Shown here: positions 7,565-17,777 of the stretch, piece by piece
Position numbering within the stretch: the stretch's first letter is position 1
Layout of the letters: every line of letters begins with the position of its first letter
Origin: Altericroceibacterium endophyticum
GTDB lineage: Bacteria; Pseudomonadota; Alphaproteobacteria; Sphingomonadales; Sphingomonadaceae
Assembly: GCF_009827595.1 (NCBI RefSeq)
Contig: NZ_WTYT01000002.1
Location: forward strand, 1-64,000
Reading direction: 5' to 3'
Length of the DNA stretch: 64,000 nt
Notes under the pieces: generated by a model
Told to the model about the DNA's origin: nothing
Database searches by the model: none
What the model saw: only the letters and a program-made list of their open reading frames with translations
Made by a program: the position numbers and the translations under genes

Positions 7565-10300
7565 TCACCATCTATAACGGATCGTGCCGCCATAGGTGCG
7601 CGGATCAGTGGGATAGGCCGAAACGCCGCCCGGTTGAGCCACAGAATCAAACACGGTCGCATAATACTGCTTGTCGAGCAGGTTACGTCCCCACACGGAG
7701 AAGGAGAGGCCGTTATCCAGCTCATAAGCCAGCGAAGCGGTCAGATCCTGCGTCTCACGCGTGAAGGGTTTTGCGCCTTCAGTTGCCGGCGTACCGTCAA
7801 TAACTGTGCCATCCGCATCACGTATGGCCAGCCGCGGAAGACTGTCTTCCACCTGTGTTTTCGACTGATAAAGAAAGGAGACGCTCGGAATCAGCGCGCC
7901 TGAACCAACTGCCATTTCATATTGCGCGCCCATCACCAGGGTCCATTCCGGAATGCCGGCCGGGGTCGTGCCGCTGATATCACCTGCGGCAGAATCGATG
8001 AAACTGTCATATTTCGGATCGAGCCAGGTCACGCCGAAGCTGAGCAGCAACGGTTCAACCGGCGTGATCACACTTTCCAGCTCCGCCCCATAGGTGCTCT
8101 GCTTACCCGCGTTGCGCAGAGCAAAGCCCGCCCCGGTGAAGATATTGGACTGGAAGTCCTTAATCTGTTGGTGGAACACCGCCAGATTGACCGATGCAAG
8201 ATCAGACGATGCTTTCAGCCCTAGCTCCAGCACGCGCGATTTTTCAGGATCGGCATAGCGCCCCCCGAACGTCAGATTGGTCAGGTTAAGACCAGCATCC
8301 TGCAACGCCTGGCGGTCGCTGGGAGACGGACGGCTGTCCCGCGACAAATTGATGGAGCTTGCCTTAAAGCCGGTGGCATAGCTGGCATAGACATTGACCG
8401 TGGGCGAAACGTCATAAGCCAGCCGGACGGTGTAAGAGAAATTATTGTCCGATGTTTTCCCGTCTTCCACCGCATTGGGCACATTCAGGAACGGCGGAAA
8501 GAACTGTAGCCCCCGCAGCGAGCCGAGCGGGTTGGCTGCGGGATTATTGGCATTTCCTGCCGCATAGGACTGCAATTGCTGGAATACAGGCGCGGTTGCC
8601 GGATCAGAGGCGAAAGCCGCAACGGCAGCGCTGTCAGTTGGGTCCACGCCCGCCTGTTGCAACGCACCAGCCAGCAACAATTGCTGGCGGAATCCGGCAT
8701 ATTGCGCCGCATCCAGATCGATCGACGAAAATACGCCGCTCGTCTGAACATCGATCGCATATTTCTTCTTATCCGATGTGTAATTGCCGCCCAGAGTGAG
8801 GGTCAGGCCATCTGCGACCTGGACATCAAGCTGACCGAACAGGGAGAACGCCTCGCTATCCAGACTATAGTCTTCATCCAGCCCCTGGCCGCCGCCGAAA
8901 AACTGGCCGGTATAATCGGTGCCATCAAGGGCGCCGAAAGTTTGTTCCAGACCGGCCACGCTCAGTGCACCGCCACTTTGTTGCGTGATCAGAATATTGG
9001 CATAATCGCGAAAATCGCTGCCGATTTTCAGGCCGCCGGTCTGATCGATATCTTCATTGATATAAAATGCGCCCAGCAGGAGCGAGAACACATCCGCAAA
9101 ACTCGCCGTGGCGCGGAATTCCTGGGTGAATGTATCAATCGCCAGATCCTGCGTATTGGGATAGACAAGATCTGCGCTGGTGAAATCGGAATCCTGTTCA
9201 TTGAACAGCCGCGTACCGCGATAGGCACTGATTGATGTCAGCGTGAGCGGGCCAAGATTATAATCGACCTGCGCCGAAACGCCGTAATTCTCGATGTCGT
9301 TGATCGAATCATAATTGTTGTACGTCGTGCCGCTGAACTGATCATCCTCATCATTCACCCGTCCGCCAATCGCGCGCAAAGCGGCCGTTGCCGGTCCGGA
9401 GCTGATATTCATGGCAGTGCAGCAATTCTCGTCGATCTTGTCATAATCGCCGATCAGACGGACACTCAGATTGTTCTGCGGCTGAAACAGCATCTGCCCG
9501 CGCACGAACCAGCGATCACGTTCATGCGTTCGGTTGCCAGTGCCGGCATCCTTGTAAAATCCGTCGCGTTTGTTGATCCCACCCGAGATACTGGCCGCCA
9601 CCGTGTCAGACAGACCACCGGTCACATAAGCCCGGCCGACCTTCTGATCGAAATTGCCATAAGTGAATTCGGCATTGCCCGAAAAGTCGAATTGCGGCTT
9701 TTCCGTCGTGATCGAGATAACACCGGCAGACGCGTTCTTACCGAACAGCGTTGATTGCGGCCCGCGCAACACTTCGATGCGTTTTACTTCCGGCAAATCC
9801 GTGATCTGGGCTGCAGAGCGCGAACGATAGACATTATCGACGAAGACGCCGACAGACGGCTCGATCCCCACATTATTCGCGCCATTACCAAAGCCTCGGA
9901 TGAAAAAGTTCACATTGCCGACACTTTGTTTCTGACTGACTGTCAGCGATGGCACGACCATCTGCAGATCATTCAGATCGCGAATATGGTCTCGCCGCAA
10001 AACATCGGAGGAAATGACGGTCACAGCCACCGGCACATCCTGCAGAGTCTGTTCGCGCTTCGTTGCAGTTACCAGAATTTCATTGGCTAGCAGTGCGCTG
10101 TCCTCAGGCGCCCAGTCATCAGCCGGCATCGCCATTTCAGCATATTCATCTGCTGGCATTGCGAGTTCTTCTTCCTCGCCCTGATCCTGCGCAAATCCTG
10201 CCTGCGGTAAGGCCACAGCTGCCAGAGAAACAGCACTCATCAACAAGCTGCGCGAGGCGCCGGCAATCTTAATCGGTACCTGCAAAGGTTCCTCCTTCAT
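7565..10300 (-). CDS. TonB-dependent outer-membrane receptor
   Basis: A receptor of about 910 residues: signal peptide ending in FAQ, an acidic linker holding two AMPAD repeats, TonB box EILVTATKRE, plug domain with FIRGFGNG and VLRGPQSTLFGKNASAG, and a C-terminal beta-barrel strand ending in IRYRW. It resembles the sphingomonad class of receptors whose substrates are mostly unknown. The start is uncertain: ATG 10300 has only a weak site, but AAGGAGG inside the first codons lies 5 bases before a TTG at 10285 (LQVPIKIAG), which may be the true start. No enzyme genes accompany it. Confidence 0.92.
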   Translation of the reverse strand: MKEEPLQVPIKIAGASRSLLMSAVSLAAVALPQAGFAQDQGEEEELAMPADEYAEMAMPADDWAPEDSALLANEILVTATKREQTLQDVPVAVTVISSDVLRRDHIRDLNDLQMVVPSLTVSQKQSVGNVNFFIRGFGNGANNVGIEPSVGVFVDNVYRSRSAAQITDLPEVKRIEVLRGPQSTLFGKNASAGVISITTEKPQFDFSGNAEFTYGNFDQKVGRAYVTGGLSDTVAASISGGINKRDGFYKDAGTGNRTHERDRWFVRGQMLFQPQNNLSVRLIGDYDKIDENCCTAMNISSGPATAALRAIGGRVNDEDDQFSGTTYNNYDSINDIENYGVSAQVDYNLGPLTLTSISAYRGTRLFNEQDSDFTSADLVYPNTQDLAIDTFTQEFRATASFADVFSLLLGAFYINEDIDQTGGLKIGSDFRDYANILITQQSGGALSVAGLEQTFGALDGTDYTGQFFGGGQGLDEDYSLDSEAFSLFGQLDVQVADGLTLTLGGNYTSDKKKYAIDVQTSGVFSSIDLDAAQYAGFRQQLLLAGALQQAGVDPTDSAAVAAFASDPATAPVFQQLQSYAAGNANNPAANPLGSLRGLQFFPPFLNVPNAVEDGKTSDNNFSYTVRLAYDVSPTVNVYASYATGFKASSINLSRDSRPSPSDRQALQDAGLNLTNLTFGGRYADPEKSRVLELGLKASSDLASVNLAVFHQQIKDFQSNIFTGAGFALRNAGKQSTYGAELESVITPVEPLLLSFGVTWLDPKYDSFIDSAAGDISGTTPAGIPEWTLVMGAQYEMAVGSGALIPSVSFLYQSKTQVEDSLPRLAIRDADGTVIDGTPATEGAKPFTRETQDLTASLAYELDNGLSFSVWGRNLLDKQYYATVFDSVAQPGGVSAYPTDPRTYGGTIRYRW

Positions 10301-10587
10301 GTTTCTCGCAGACTGCCTTATTTTATTGTGATCCTGGCAGTCGGCACACCTTGCCGCCAATCCGTAGAATATCGGCCCGTAAACGCAATATTCAGCATGG
10401 CTGATTGGTAAACATTCGTTAATGCTCCTTGTGGATATGGTATGATACAAGCTACAGCCGAATCCCAACCCGCCCGTTAAGTTGAACTTGCTGATTGCAG
10501 CAACGATCAGCTTCGTATAAGGGCGGCGCGTTTCGCGGGCGCAGCATAAATGCCGCCCGCCCCTTTTAAATCGAAAGCCACAATCCA

Positions 10588-12408
10588 ATGTCCGCGAACC
10601 AGCGCAATATCGCGATTATCGCTCACGTCGATCACGGCAAGACCACGCTCGTCGACCAGCTCTTCCGTCAATCCGGCACGTTCCGCGACAATCAGCGCGT
10701 TGAAGAACGCGCGATGGATTCGAACGATCTCGAAAAAGAGCGCGGCATCACCATTCTGGCGAAGCCGACCTCGATCGTATGGAACGATATCCATATCAAC
10801 ATCGTCGACACCCCGGGCCACGCCGACTTCGGCGCCGAAGTGGAACGTATCCTGTCGATGGTCGATGGCGTTATTCTGCTGGTAGACAGTGCCGAAGGCG
10901 CCATGCCGCAGACCAAATTCGTCACCGGCAAGGCGCTTGGCCTCGGGCTGAAGCCTATTGTGGTCGTCAACAAGATCGACCGTCCCGATGGCCGTCCGCA
11001 GGAAGTGCTCGACGAAGTGTTCGATCTCTTCGTCAGCCTCGACGCCAATGACGAACAGCTTGAATTTCCGGTGCTCTACGCCTCTGGCCGTAATGGCTAT
11101 GCCAGCGAAGATCAGGATGCCCGCGAAGGCACGCTGACGCCGATGTTCGAAAAGATCGTCAGCCACGTTTCGCCTCCCGGTCTCGACGAAACCGGCCCGT
11201 TCAGCTTCCTTGCGACGCTGCTTGACCGCGACAATTTCATGGGCCGTGTGCTGACCGGCCGCGTCCAGTCCGGCACGATCAACATGAACGATCCGATCCA
11301 CGCCCTCAGCGCCGAAGGCAAAGTGGTGGAAGTCGGCCGGGCTACCAAGCTGCTGGCCTTCCAAGGTCTCGACCGCGTGCCGGTGGAAAGCGCCAAGGCT
11401 GGTGACATCATCGCTCTGGCCGGTCTTGAAAAGGCGACTGTTTCCGACACGATCTGTGATCCGTCGGTTAGCGAACCGATTGCTGCACAGCCGATCGATC
11501 CGCCAACGCTGGCTATGCGCTTTGCCGTGAATGACAGCCCGCTGGCGGGCCGTGAAGGCGACAAGGTGACCAGCCGCATGATTCGCGACCGTCTGGCACG
11601 CGAAGCGGAAAGCAACGTCGCCATCCGGATTACGGAAAGCGCCGATAAGGATAGTTTCGAAGTGGCTGGCCGCGGCGAACTCCAGCTCGGCGTGCTGATC
11701 GAAACCATGCGCCGCGAAGGCTTTGAGCTGGGCATCAGCCGCCCGCGCGTGCTGTTCCAGGAAATCGACGGCCAGAAGATGGAACCGTATGAAACGGTCG
11801 TCATCGATGTGGACGATGAATATTCGGGCACTGTTGTCGAAAAGATGCAGCGCCGCAAAGGTGAACTCACCGAAATGCGCCCTTCCGGCCTCGGCAAGAC
11901 ACGCATCACCTTCTCCGCCCCGAGCCGCGGCCTGATCGGCTATCATGGCGAATTCCTGTCCGACACGCGCGGAACGGGCATCATGAACCGTCTGTTCGAA
12001 AAATATGACGTGCATAAGGGTTCGATCGAAGGCCGTGCGAATGGCGTGCTGATCTCCAATTGCACCGGCGAATCGGTCGGCTACGCACTCAATTCGCTGG
12101 AAGATCGCGGCATCCTGTTCATCAAGCAGCAGGAAAAGATCTATGAAGGCATGATTATAGGCGAAAACGCCAAGCCGGACGATCTCGAAGTCAACCCGAT
12201 GAAGAGCAAGCAGCTCACCAACTTCCGTTCCACCGGCAAGGATGACGCCGTCCGCCTCACGCCACCTAAGGTGATGACGCTGGAACAGGCGATCGCCTAT
12301 ATCGATGACGATGAAATGGTCGAAGTAACGCCGCAGAGCATCCGTCTGCGCAAGGCCATTCTCGACCCGAATGAGCGTAAGAAAGCCCGTCGCAAAGGCG
12401 GCAATTAA
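10588..12408 (+). CDS. typA: Translational GTPase TypA/BipA
   Basis: This is a 606-residue ribosome-binding GTPase. G1 is AHVDHGKTT, the switch region has RGITI, G3 is DTPGH and G4 is NKIDRPDGRP, followed by the EF-G-like domains and the BipA-specific C-terminus. It supports ribosome assembly and stress or cold adaptation in other bacteria. It is divergent from the TonB receptor with 287 bases between. A strong 12-bp hairpin follows the stop. Confidence 0.97.
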   Translation: MSANQRNIAIIAHVDHGKTTLVDQLFRQSGTFRDNQRVEERAMDSNDLEKERGITILAKPTSIVWNDIHINIVDTPGHADFGAEVERILSMVDGVILLVDSAEGAMPQTKFVTGKALGLGLKPIVVVNKIDRPDGRPQEVLDEVFDLFVSLDANDEQLEFPVLYASGRNGYASEDQDAREGTLTPMFEKIVSHVSPPGLDETGPFSFLATLLDRDNFMGRVLTGRVQSGTINMNDPIHALSAEGKVVEVGRATKLLAFQGLDRVPVESAKAGDIIALAGLEKATVSDTICDPSVSEPIAAQPIDPPTLAMRFAVNDSPLAGREGDKVTSRMIRDRLAREAESNVAIRITESADKDSFEVAGRGELQLGVLIETMRREGFELGISRPRVLFQEIDGQKMEPYETVVIDVDDEYSGTVVEKMQRRKGELTEMRPSGLGKTRITFSAPSRGLIGYHGEFLSDTRGTGIMNRLFEKYDVHKGSIEGRANGVLISNCTGESVGYALNSLEDRGILFIKQQEKIYEGMIIGENAKPDDLEVNPMKSKQLTNFRSTGKDDAVRLTPPKVMTLEQAIAYIDDDEMVEVTPQSIRLRKAILDPNERKKARRKGGN

Positions 12409-12420
12409 TCTACTTATAAT

Positions 12421-12450
12421 TGCTGGCGGCGGGCTGATCCGCCGCCAGCA
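12421..12450. terminator. Hairpin after typA
   Basis: TGCTGGCGGCGG pairs perfectly with CCGCCGCCAGCA around a 6-base loop. There is no long T tract, so it may act as a bidirectional terminator or mRNA end-stabiliser between typA and the convergent VOC gene. Confidence 0.6.
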
Positions 12451-12469
12451 ACAGATTATGAGATAAACC

Positions 12470-12862
12470 TCAGCCGGGCCAATCGCCCTGCTGCAAAACG
12501 ACGCGGTAGCCATCCGGATCTTCATAGGTCCGTCCCGCTTTATCCCAATAGGGATTGAACGATGGCACTGGCATGAAGCCAGCCTGCTCCATCCGGTCCA
12601 CGGCCGCCTGCCAACGTGCGGGCTCGGGCAGATAGAATATCAGCAGATTATCCTGTGTCGGCGCGCGTCCCGCGGCATGACCGGCTGCCTGGGTGAATTC
12701 GAAATGATAGGGTGCGTCCTTTCGGCCCAGCATCACGCCAGAAAAATCACCATGCCCGGCAAACTGGCCGATCACCTCCAACCCCAAACCGTCCCTGTAA
12801 AAGGGCAGCAGCGCGGCGATATCATCACTGGGGCGCGCAACACGCAGCCGGGGCATGGTCAT
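12470..12862 (-). CDS. VOC-family (glyoxalase/bleomycin-resistance fold) protein
   Basis: This 130-residue protein has a vicinal-oxygen-chelate fold: LRVARPSDDIAALLPFYRDGLGLEVIG at the start, a central HFEFTQ, and the closing YEDPDGYRVVLQQGDWPG. Such enzymes bind a metal and act on varied small substrates, and nothing here fixes the reaction. The start ATG 12862 has AGGAAAA upstream. It is a single gene. Confidence 0.85.
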   Translation of the reverse strand: MTMPRLRVARPSDDIAALLPFYRDGLGLEVIGQFAGHGDFSGVMLGRKDAPYHFEFTQAAGHAAGRAPTQDNLLIFYLPEPARWQAAVDRMEQAGFMPVPSFNPYWDKAGRTYEDPDGYRVVLQQGDWPG

Positions 12863-13104
12863 TATCGTTTTCCTCTATCCATTGTTGTCCCTGCCATAGG
12901 GGTCCGATCCAAGAGGGAGCAAGGGCCGCGCCAAAGCGTTCCCGCGCCGGGGCAATTCGCGCGGGCGGCAAGGAATGCCCGCTACGATATTCGCGTAGAT
13001 ATATGAAAACTGCCAGAAAACCGTTCCTTGCAGATCCGAGATTTGCACAGGACGGGATCTTACCAACAAAATAGCAAATACATCACCGATCCGAGGGTGA
13101 CAAG

Positions 13105-14607
13105 TTGCCTTCGGTCCCTATGCTGCGCGGCATGCAAACAGGCACACTGATTTCACTCGCTCTCTATTTCATCCTGATGATCGGGATCGGGCTCTACTCG
13201 TGGAAGAAGTCAACCGATTCAAGCGAAGGCTATTTGCTTGGCGGACGTAATCTTCATCCCGCAGTTGCGGCCCTGTCTGCTGGCGCTTCCGACATGTCGG
13301 GCTGGTTGCTGCTGGGACTGCCCGGTGCGCTATACGCCACCGGCCTCGTCGAAGCATGGATTGGGATAGGGCTTTTCCTCGGCGCCTTGGCAAACTGGAT
13401 CATCGTTGCCCCGCGCCTGCGACATCAGACCGAAGAGCTCGGCAATTCGCTGACCATTCCGCAATTTCTGGCCAACCGCTTCCCGGACAAGGCCATTCCA
13501 TTGCGTGTTGTCTCGGCCATCATCGTCGTCGTTTTCTTCACCGTCTACACCTCCGCCGGTCTGGTCGGCGGTGGCAAATTGTTCGTCACCAGCTTTGCCG
13601 GCCTGTTCGGTGATACGGGGATGAGCGATTACATGACCGGTATCTGGCTGACCGCCGGTGTCGTGCTGGCCTATACGATGGTCGGCGGCTTCCTCGCTGT
13701 CAGCCTCACCGATTTCGTACAGGGCTGCATCATGGTGGTCGCACTGGTGATGATGCCAGTCGTCGTCCTTTTCGATGAAGGCGGCCCGGCTGCTGTCCAA
13801 AGCACTCTGACGGCCATCGATCCCAATTTCCTGAGCCTGTTCAGTGGGCTTGGCGTGATCGGATTTATCTCGGCCATGGCCTGGGGTCTGGGCTATTTCG
13901 GCCAGCCGCATATTATCGTCCGCTTCATGGCGGTACGTGATGTGAAGGCGACCAAGACCGCGCGTAACATCGGGATGAGCTGGATGTTCGTGTCCCTGAT
14001 TGGCGCATTGGGCGTGGGCATTGCCGGGCGCGCTTATATGGAAATGAACAATCTGCCGATGGATGATCCGGAAACGATCTTCATCCAGCTGGCGCATTTC
14101 CTGTTTCATCCGCTGATCACCGGCTTCCTGCTCGCCGCCCTGCTCGCCGCGATCATGAGCACGATCAGTTCACAGCTACTGGTTTCCTCCAGTTCCCTGA
14201 CCGAAGATTTCTACCGTCTTTTCCTGCGTAAGAACGCCAGCGAGACCGAGATGGTGAATGTCGGCCGGCTCTGCGTGTTGCTGGTCTCGCTCGCCGCAAT
14301 CTACATGGCGCGCGACCCGGACAGCGAAGTGCTCAGCCTCGTTTCCAATGCCTGGGCAGGCTTTGGTGCCGCCTTCGGTCCGCTGATCCTGTTCTCGCTC
14401 ACCTGGCGCAAGATGACCGGGTCAGGCGCACTGGCCGGGCTTATCACCGGCGCGGTGGTGGTGATCCTCTGGATCGCGACCGGATTGAATGAAAGCACCG
14501 GAATTTACGAAATCATTCCGGGTTTCATCGCATCCTGCATCGCCACGATCGGCATCAGCCTGATCGGCACGCCGCCAGACATCGATCACGAGGCGCTGGT
14601 CCACTAA
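13105..14607 (+). CDS. putP: Sodium/proline symporter
   Basis: This is a sodium:solute symporter of the PutP type, about 500 residues with 13 predicted helices. Family marks are GGRNLHPAVAALSAGASDMSGW at about residue 45, WGLGYFGQPHIIVRFMA at about 265, and SSQLLVSSSSLTEDFY at about 350. The TTG at 13105 is taken as start because GAGGG lies 7 bases upstream. ATG 13120 and ATG 13132 (MQTGTLISLAL) are in frame but lack a site. No putA is nearby. A short GAGGGG/CCCCTC hairpin follows at 14618-14633. Confidence 0.92.
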   Translation: MPSVPMLRGMQTGTLISLALYFILMIGIGLYSWKKSTDSSEGYLLGGRNLHPAVAALSAGASDMSGWLLLGLPGALYATGLVEAWIGIGLFLGALANWIIVAPRLRHQTEELGNSLTIPQFLANRFPDKAIPLRVVSAIIVVVFFTVYTSAGLVGGGKLFVTSFAGLFGDTGMSDYMTGIWLTAGVVLAYTMVGGFLAVSLTDFVQGCIMVVALVMMPVVVLFDEGGPAAVQSTLTAIDPNFLSLFSGLGVIGFISAMAWGLGYFGQPHIIVRFMAVRDVKATKTARNIGMSWMFVSLIGALGVGIAGRAYMEMNNLPMDDPETIFIQLAHFLFHPLITGFLLAALLAAIMSTISSQLLVSSSSLTEDFYRLFLRKNASETEMVNVGRLCVLLVSLAAIYMARDPDSEVLSLVSNAWAGFGAAFGPLILFSLTWRKMTGSGALAGLITGAVVVILWIATGLNESTGIYEIIPGFIASCIATIGISLIGTPPDIDHEALVH

Positions 14608-14645
14608 ACTCTGCGAAGAGGGGCCCGCCCCTCCCCGCAAATATG

Positions 14646-15350
14646 TCAGATCCATGCAAGGGCGCGCTCCAGAAAAGCGCGCCCTTTTCCTTTTTGCCAC
14701 ACGCCATGCGCCATCACGACATTCTCCGGATCGGCTGCAAGCAGCCGCGCCTTTGCCTCACGCAGCAACGATTTGTCGCGGAAAGACAGGCGCCATTCGA
14801 GCGGGGCATAGCCAAAACCTTCCACGATCTTCCAGAGAGACGCGATCGGCCGCGCCCAGAATGGCCAGTGGCGCTTCAGGAATGTTTTGCTAAAATTCTC
14901 CGAGAAATCGGCCATGATCAGCGTCCGCGACGCTTTATGGAAGAACAGCACTTCATCCATAAAGGGCGATCCGTGAATCCAGACCTGTTCGATCTCCTTC
15001 GCCCATTCCTCCGGCGCCGGCTCTGACAAGGCCGGGCGATCAAAAGTGATATCACTGCGCTTGTCGATCGTAGATTGCGGCCCCCATGTGTGCGCCTGTG
15101 GGTAGCGGCGCTGCCAGTCACCCATGAACAGATGGTGTAACTTGTTGGGGCTAACCAGATGGCGCACTTCGCCAAGTTCATCCAGCGCGGCTTTCAATTG
15201 CGCGTCGAATTTCAAGGGTGACCAGAACCACAGCCCGCCATCCGCAAGCCGCACGACCACCGAACGGGTGGGATAGGGGAAGCCGTAAAACGACACGCAG
15301 TCCCCTTCCACCAACCAGATGTCGGGGGCTATTGCAGTTAGCTCGGTCAT
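14646..15350 (-). CDS. DUF4336 protein (metallo-beta-lactamase-like fold)
   Basis: This is a 234-residue cytosolic protein with the DUF4336 pattern: IAPDIWLVEGDCVSFYGFPYPTRS at the start, RHLVSPNKLHHLFMGDW at about 65, and FHKASRTLIMADFSENF at about 140. The fold is related to metallo-beta-lactamases, but the HxHxDH motif is not complete. Its function is unknown. ATG 15350 has AGAGGAGC upstream. The antiporter gene lies 24 bases upstream and is transcribed the same way, so the two may be co-transcribed. Confidence 0.85.
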   Translation of the reverse strand: MTELTAIAPDIWLVEGDCVSFYGFPYPTRSVVVRLADGGLWFWSPLKFDAQLKAALDELGEVRHLVSPNKLHHLFMGDWQRRYPQAHTWGPQSTIDKRSDITFDRPALSEPAPEEWAKEIEQVWIHGSPFMDEVLFFHKASRTLIMADFSENFSKTFLKRHWPFWARPIASLWKIVEGFGYAPLEWRLSFRDKSLLREAKARLLAADPENVVMAHGVWQKGKGRAFLERALAWI

Positions 15351-15374
15351 GAAAGCTCCTCTTGAGACAGCAGA

Positions 15375-16589
15375 TCAGCTGGGCTTTGTCTGGTCATCCA
15401 ATTCCAGAACCGCAGTCTTTCTGGCAAGCCATTTCAATGTCGGTCCCTGAACCGCGCTCGAGACGAGCACCACGAAAAACACGACGTTGAAAATAGTCTG
15501 CGCGCTCGGCACTCCGGCCACGATCGGGAATGTCGCCAGCACGATGGGGACCGCGCCGCGCAGACCGGCCCACGAAATGAACAGCTTCTCTCGCCAGCCA
15601 AGCGCCCGGAAAGGCGCCAGAGCGATAAAGACGCTGACCGGCCGCGCGATCAGCATGAGCACCAGGGTCAGCCCGAAGCCGGAGAGGATGACTTCCGGCA
15701 ATTGCGACGGAAAAACCAGCAGACCAAGCGTTAGGAACATGGCCACCTGCGCCAGCCAGGCAATTCCTTCCTGAAAAATGGTTACGGTGGGTTTGGCTGG
15801 ATATTCGCGCGTCGCCGCAACGATGCCTGCGATATAGGCGGCGAGGAATCCGTTCCCGCCAAGCACACCCGCCAGACCATAGCTGGTCAGTGCTGCGGCG
15901 ACAGAGACCACCAATGCGAGACCTCGCACCTGCAGGGGAATGCGCTTCAGCAATGCAGGAAGCACAAAACCGATAATAAGCCCGGACAGTGCCCCGACCA
16001 CCATCTGCACACCGAATTCCGGCAAGAGCATCCTCGGCGAGTCACCCGGATTGGCAATCAGCATAAGTGCAGCGCCAACCAGAAAAACCGCCATCGGGTC
16101 GTTCGATCCGCTTTCCAGCTCAATCACGTTCTGAACCTTTGGCCGAAGCGGAATATTGAGCGAACGGAGCACCGCGAACACCGCCGCAGCGTCGGTCGAG
16201 GCAATCACTGACCCGAGCAGGAACCCCTGCAGGGGGGTAAAATCAAGGATCACCATGGATGTGACCGTCATTATTCCCGCGCTGATCATCACACCAACCG
16301 TGGCGAGAGCCATCGCAGCGGGAGCCTGACCGCGCACCTTGCGCCACTTCGTGTCCAACCCGCCGGAAAAGAGTATGAAGATAAGGCAGGCCACGCTCAC
16401 GCCTTGCGCCAGCGAATAATCGTCAAACGCAATGCCGCCCGGGCCATCAGACCCAGCCAGCATCCCCAGAAAGAGGAAGCCCAGGATCGACGGCAGACCG
16501 AAACGACTGGAGATGGTGCCGGCAAAAACCGTCAACGCCAGCAATACGCCACTGGCCAAAAAGACTATTTCAATGGAATAATAATGCAC
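15375..16589 (-). CDS. Cation:proton antiporter (NhaP2/CPA-type membrane domain)
   Basis: This 404-residue membrane antiporter starts with GTG at 16589. The membrane domain has GLPSILGFLFLGMLAGSDGPGG, FILFSGGLDTKW, STDAAAVFAVLRS and ESGSNDPMAVFLV, typical of the NhaP2 K+/H+ group. It ends right after the transport domain, so it lacks the C-terminal RCK/TrkA_C domain of full-length NhaP2. The likely role is potassium or sodium efflux in exchange for protons. Confidence 0.9.
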   Translation of the reverse strand: MHYYSIEIVFLASGVLLALTVFAGTISSRFGLPSILGFLFLGMLAGSDGPGGIAFDDYSLAQGVSVACLIFILFSGGLDTKWRKVRGQAPAAMALATVGVMISAGIMTVTSMVILDFTPLQGFLLGSVIASTDAAAVFAVLRSLNIPLRPKVQNVIELESGSNDPMAVFLVGAALMLIANPGDSPRMLLPEFGVQMVVGALSGLIIGFVLPALLKRIPLQVRGLALVVSVAAALTSYGLAGVLGGNGFLAAYIAGIVAATREYPAKPTVTIFQEGIAWLAQVAMFLTLGLLVFPSQLPEVILSGFGLTLVLMLIARPVSVFIALAPFRALGWREKLFISWAGLRGAVPIVLATFPIVAGVPSAQTIFNVVFFVVLVSSAVQGPTLKWLARKTAVLELDDQTKPS

Positions 16590-16758
16590 GCCGCTGAGGA
16601 TCTACAAACACCACCGGAAAGCAAGCGAAGCTTGGTAACTACCCGGCCTTTCGAGGCTTTTTAAGCTTCAAAGCGAGTGGCGGGCCTGTCTCAGCCTTCT
16701 ATCTCTCGCAGGGTCTCACCTGGCAAGTCACGCCAGCGGAGAGGATCTGCGCATCAAT

Positions 16759-17532
16759 TTAGTCGTATTTGCGAAAATCCGGCTGACCATTCGACGCGCT
16801 GATCCCGCCATCGACGGGCATATTGATGCCGGTGATATAATCCGCGTCATCAGAGGCCAGAAAGGTAACAGCGCCAGCGATATCTGCGGGTTCAGCGGGA
16901 CGCTTGAGCGCACGGCGGCGATTGAACGCCTTCATCAATTGCGGCTTTTCCTCGATACCCTTGGTCAGATCGCTGCGTGTAAAAGTGGGATTGACCGCAT
17001 TGACGCGGATTCCACACTCGCCCCATTCAAGCGCCAACGAGCGCACCATTTGCGTCACTGCGCCCTTGGAAACAGTATAAAGCGCCTGATTATAATCACC
17101 GCCTGTGCCCGAAACGCTGGAGGTCGCGACAATGCAGCCCTTGGTCTTCTTCAATTCAGGATACGCATCGCGGCACATATAGAGCATGCCTTTGACGTTC
17201 ACACTCAGCACCTGATCGATATCGTCATCTTCCGTTTCCGAAAAAGCGCCCGATTGCGCGATCCCGGCGTTTGAGCACAGAATATCCAGCGCGCCAAATC
17301 GCTCCACCGTCTTGGCAATGATCGTCTTGGCAAATCCGCGCTCTGACACATCGCCTTCGACGATCAGTGTGCACTCCGGATCGAGATCCGCTGCCACCTT
17401 CTCACAATCTTCGCGGCTGCGGCTATTGAGGACCACATTGGCCCCTTCATCCGCAAAACGGCGGGCGATGCCCTCACCAATTCCGCTGGATGATCCGGTA
17501 ACGATGACAGTCTTGTTGGCGAAGCGATGCAT
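16759..17532 (-). CDS. SDR-family oxidoreductase
   Basis: This is a 257-residue classical short-chain dehydrogenase/reductase: cofactor motif TGSSSGIGEG near residue 12, NAG in CSNAGIAQ, catalytic S and YxxxK in YTVSKGAV, and the C-terminal DGGISASNG. The substrate cannot be told from the sequence. ATG 17532 has AGGGAA 8 bases upstream and gives the standard N-terminus. It is a single gene. Confidence 0.92.
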   Translation of the reverse strand: MHRFANKTVIVTGSSSGIGEGIARRFADEGANVVLNSRSREDCEKVAADLDPECTLIVEGDVSERGFAKTIIAKTVERFGALDILCSNAGIAQSGAFSETEDDDIDQVLSVNVKGMLYMCRDAYPELKKTKGCIVATSSVSGTGGDYNQALYTVSKGAVTQMVRSLALEWGECGIRVNAVNPTFTRSDLTKGIEEKPQLMKAFNRRRALKRPAEPADIAGAVTFLASDDADYITGINMPVDGGISASNGQPDFRKYD

Positions 17533-17777
17533 TACAATTCCCTTTGGTCTGATGGCGCAACGCCCCACCCCCCTCCAAAGGTTCCACAAGGTGAGACTTT
17601 CTTGCGGTAAAGCCACTGGCGGAAAGGCATAAAAACGCTCACATCACGCATGTCAGGCAGTCAGAAGCATCGCTGCAATGGCACGATATTCAGCCTGTCT
17701 GAGAAAGAGCACCCGCTTCACAGGAAATGCATTCTGCCCCCTCGCCATTTACGCAACGCTCACCTAATGCTCTGCCG

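Noticed and set aside
10507-12525. Long reverse-strand open frame (672 codons) across typA
   Set aside because: It mirrors the codon pattern of typA, shows no family motif, and has no start signal.
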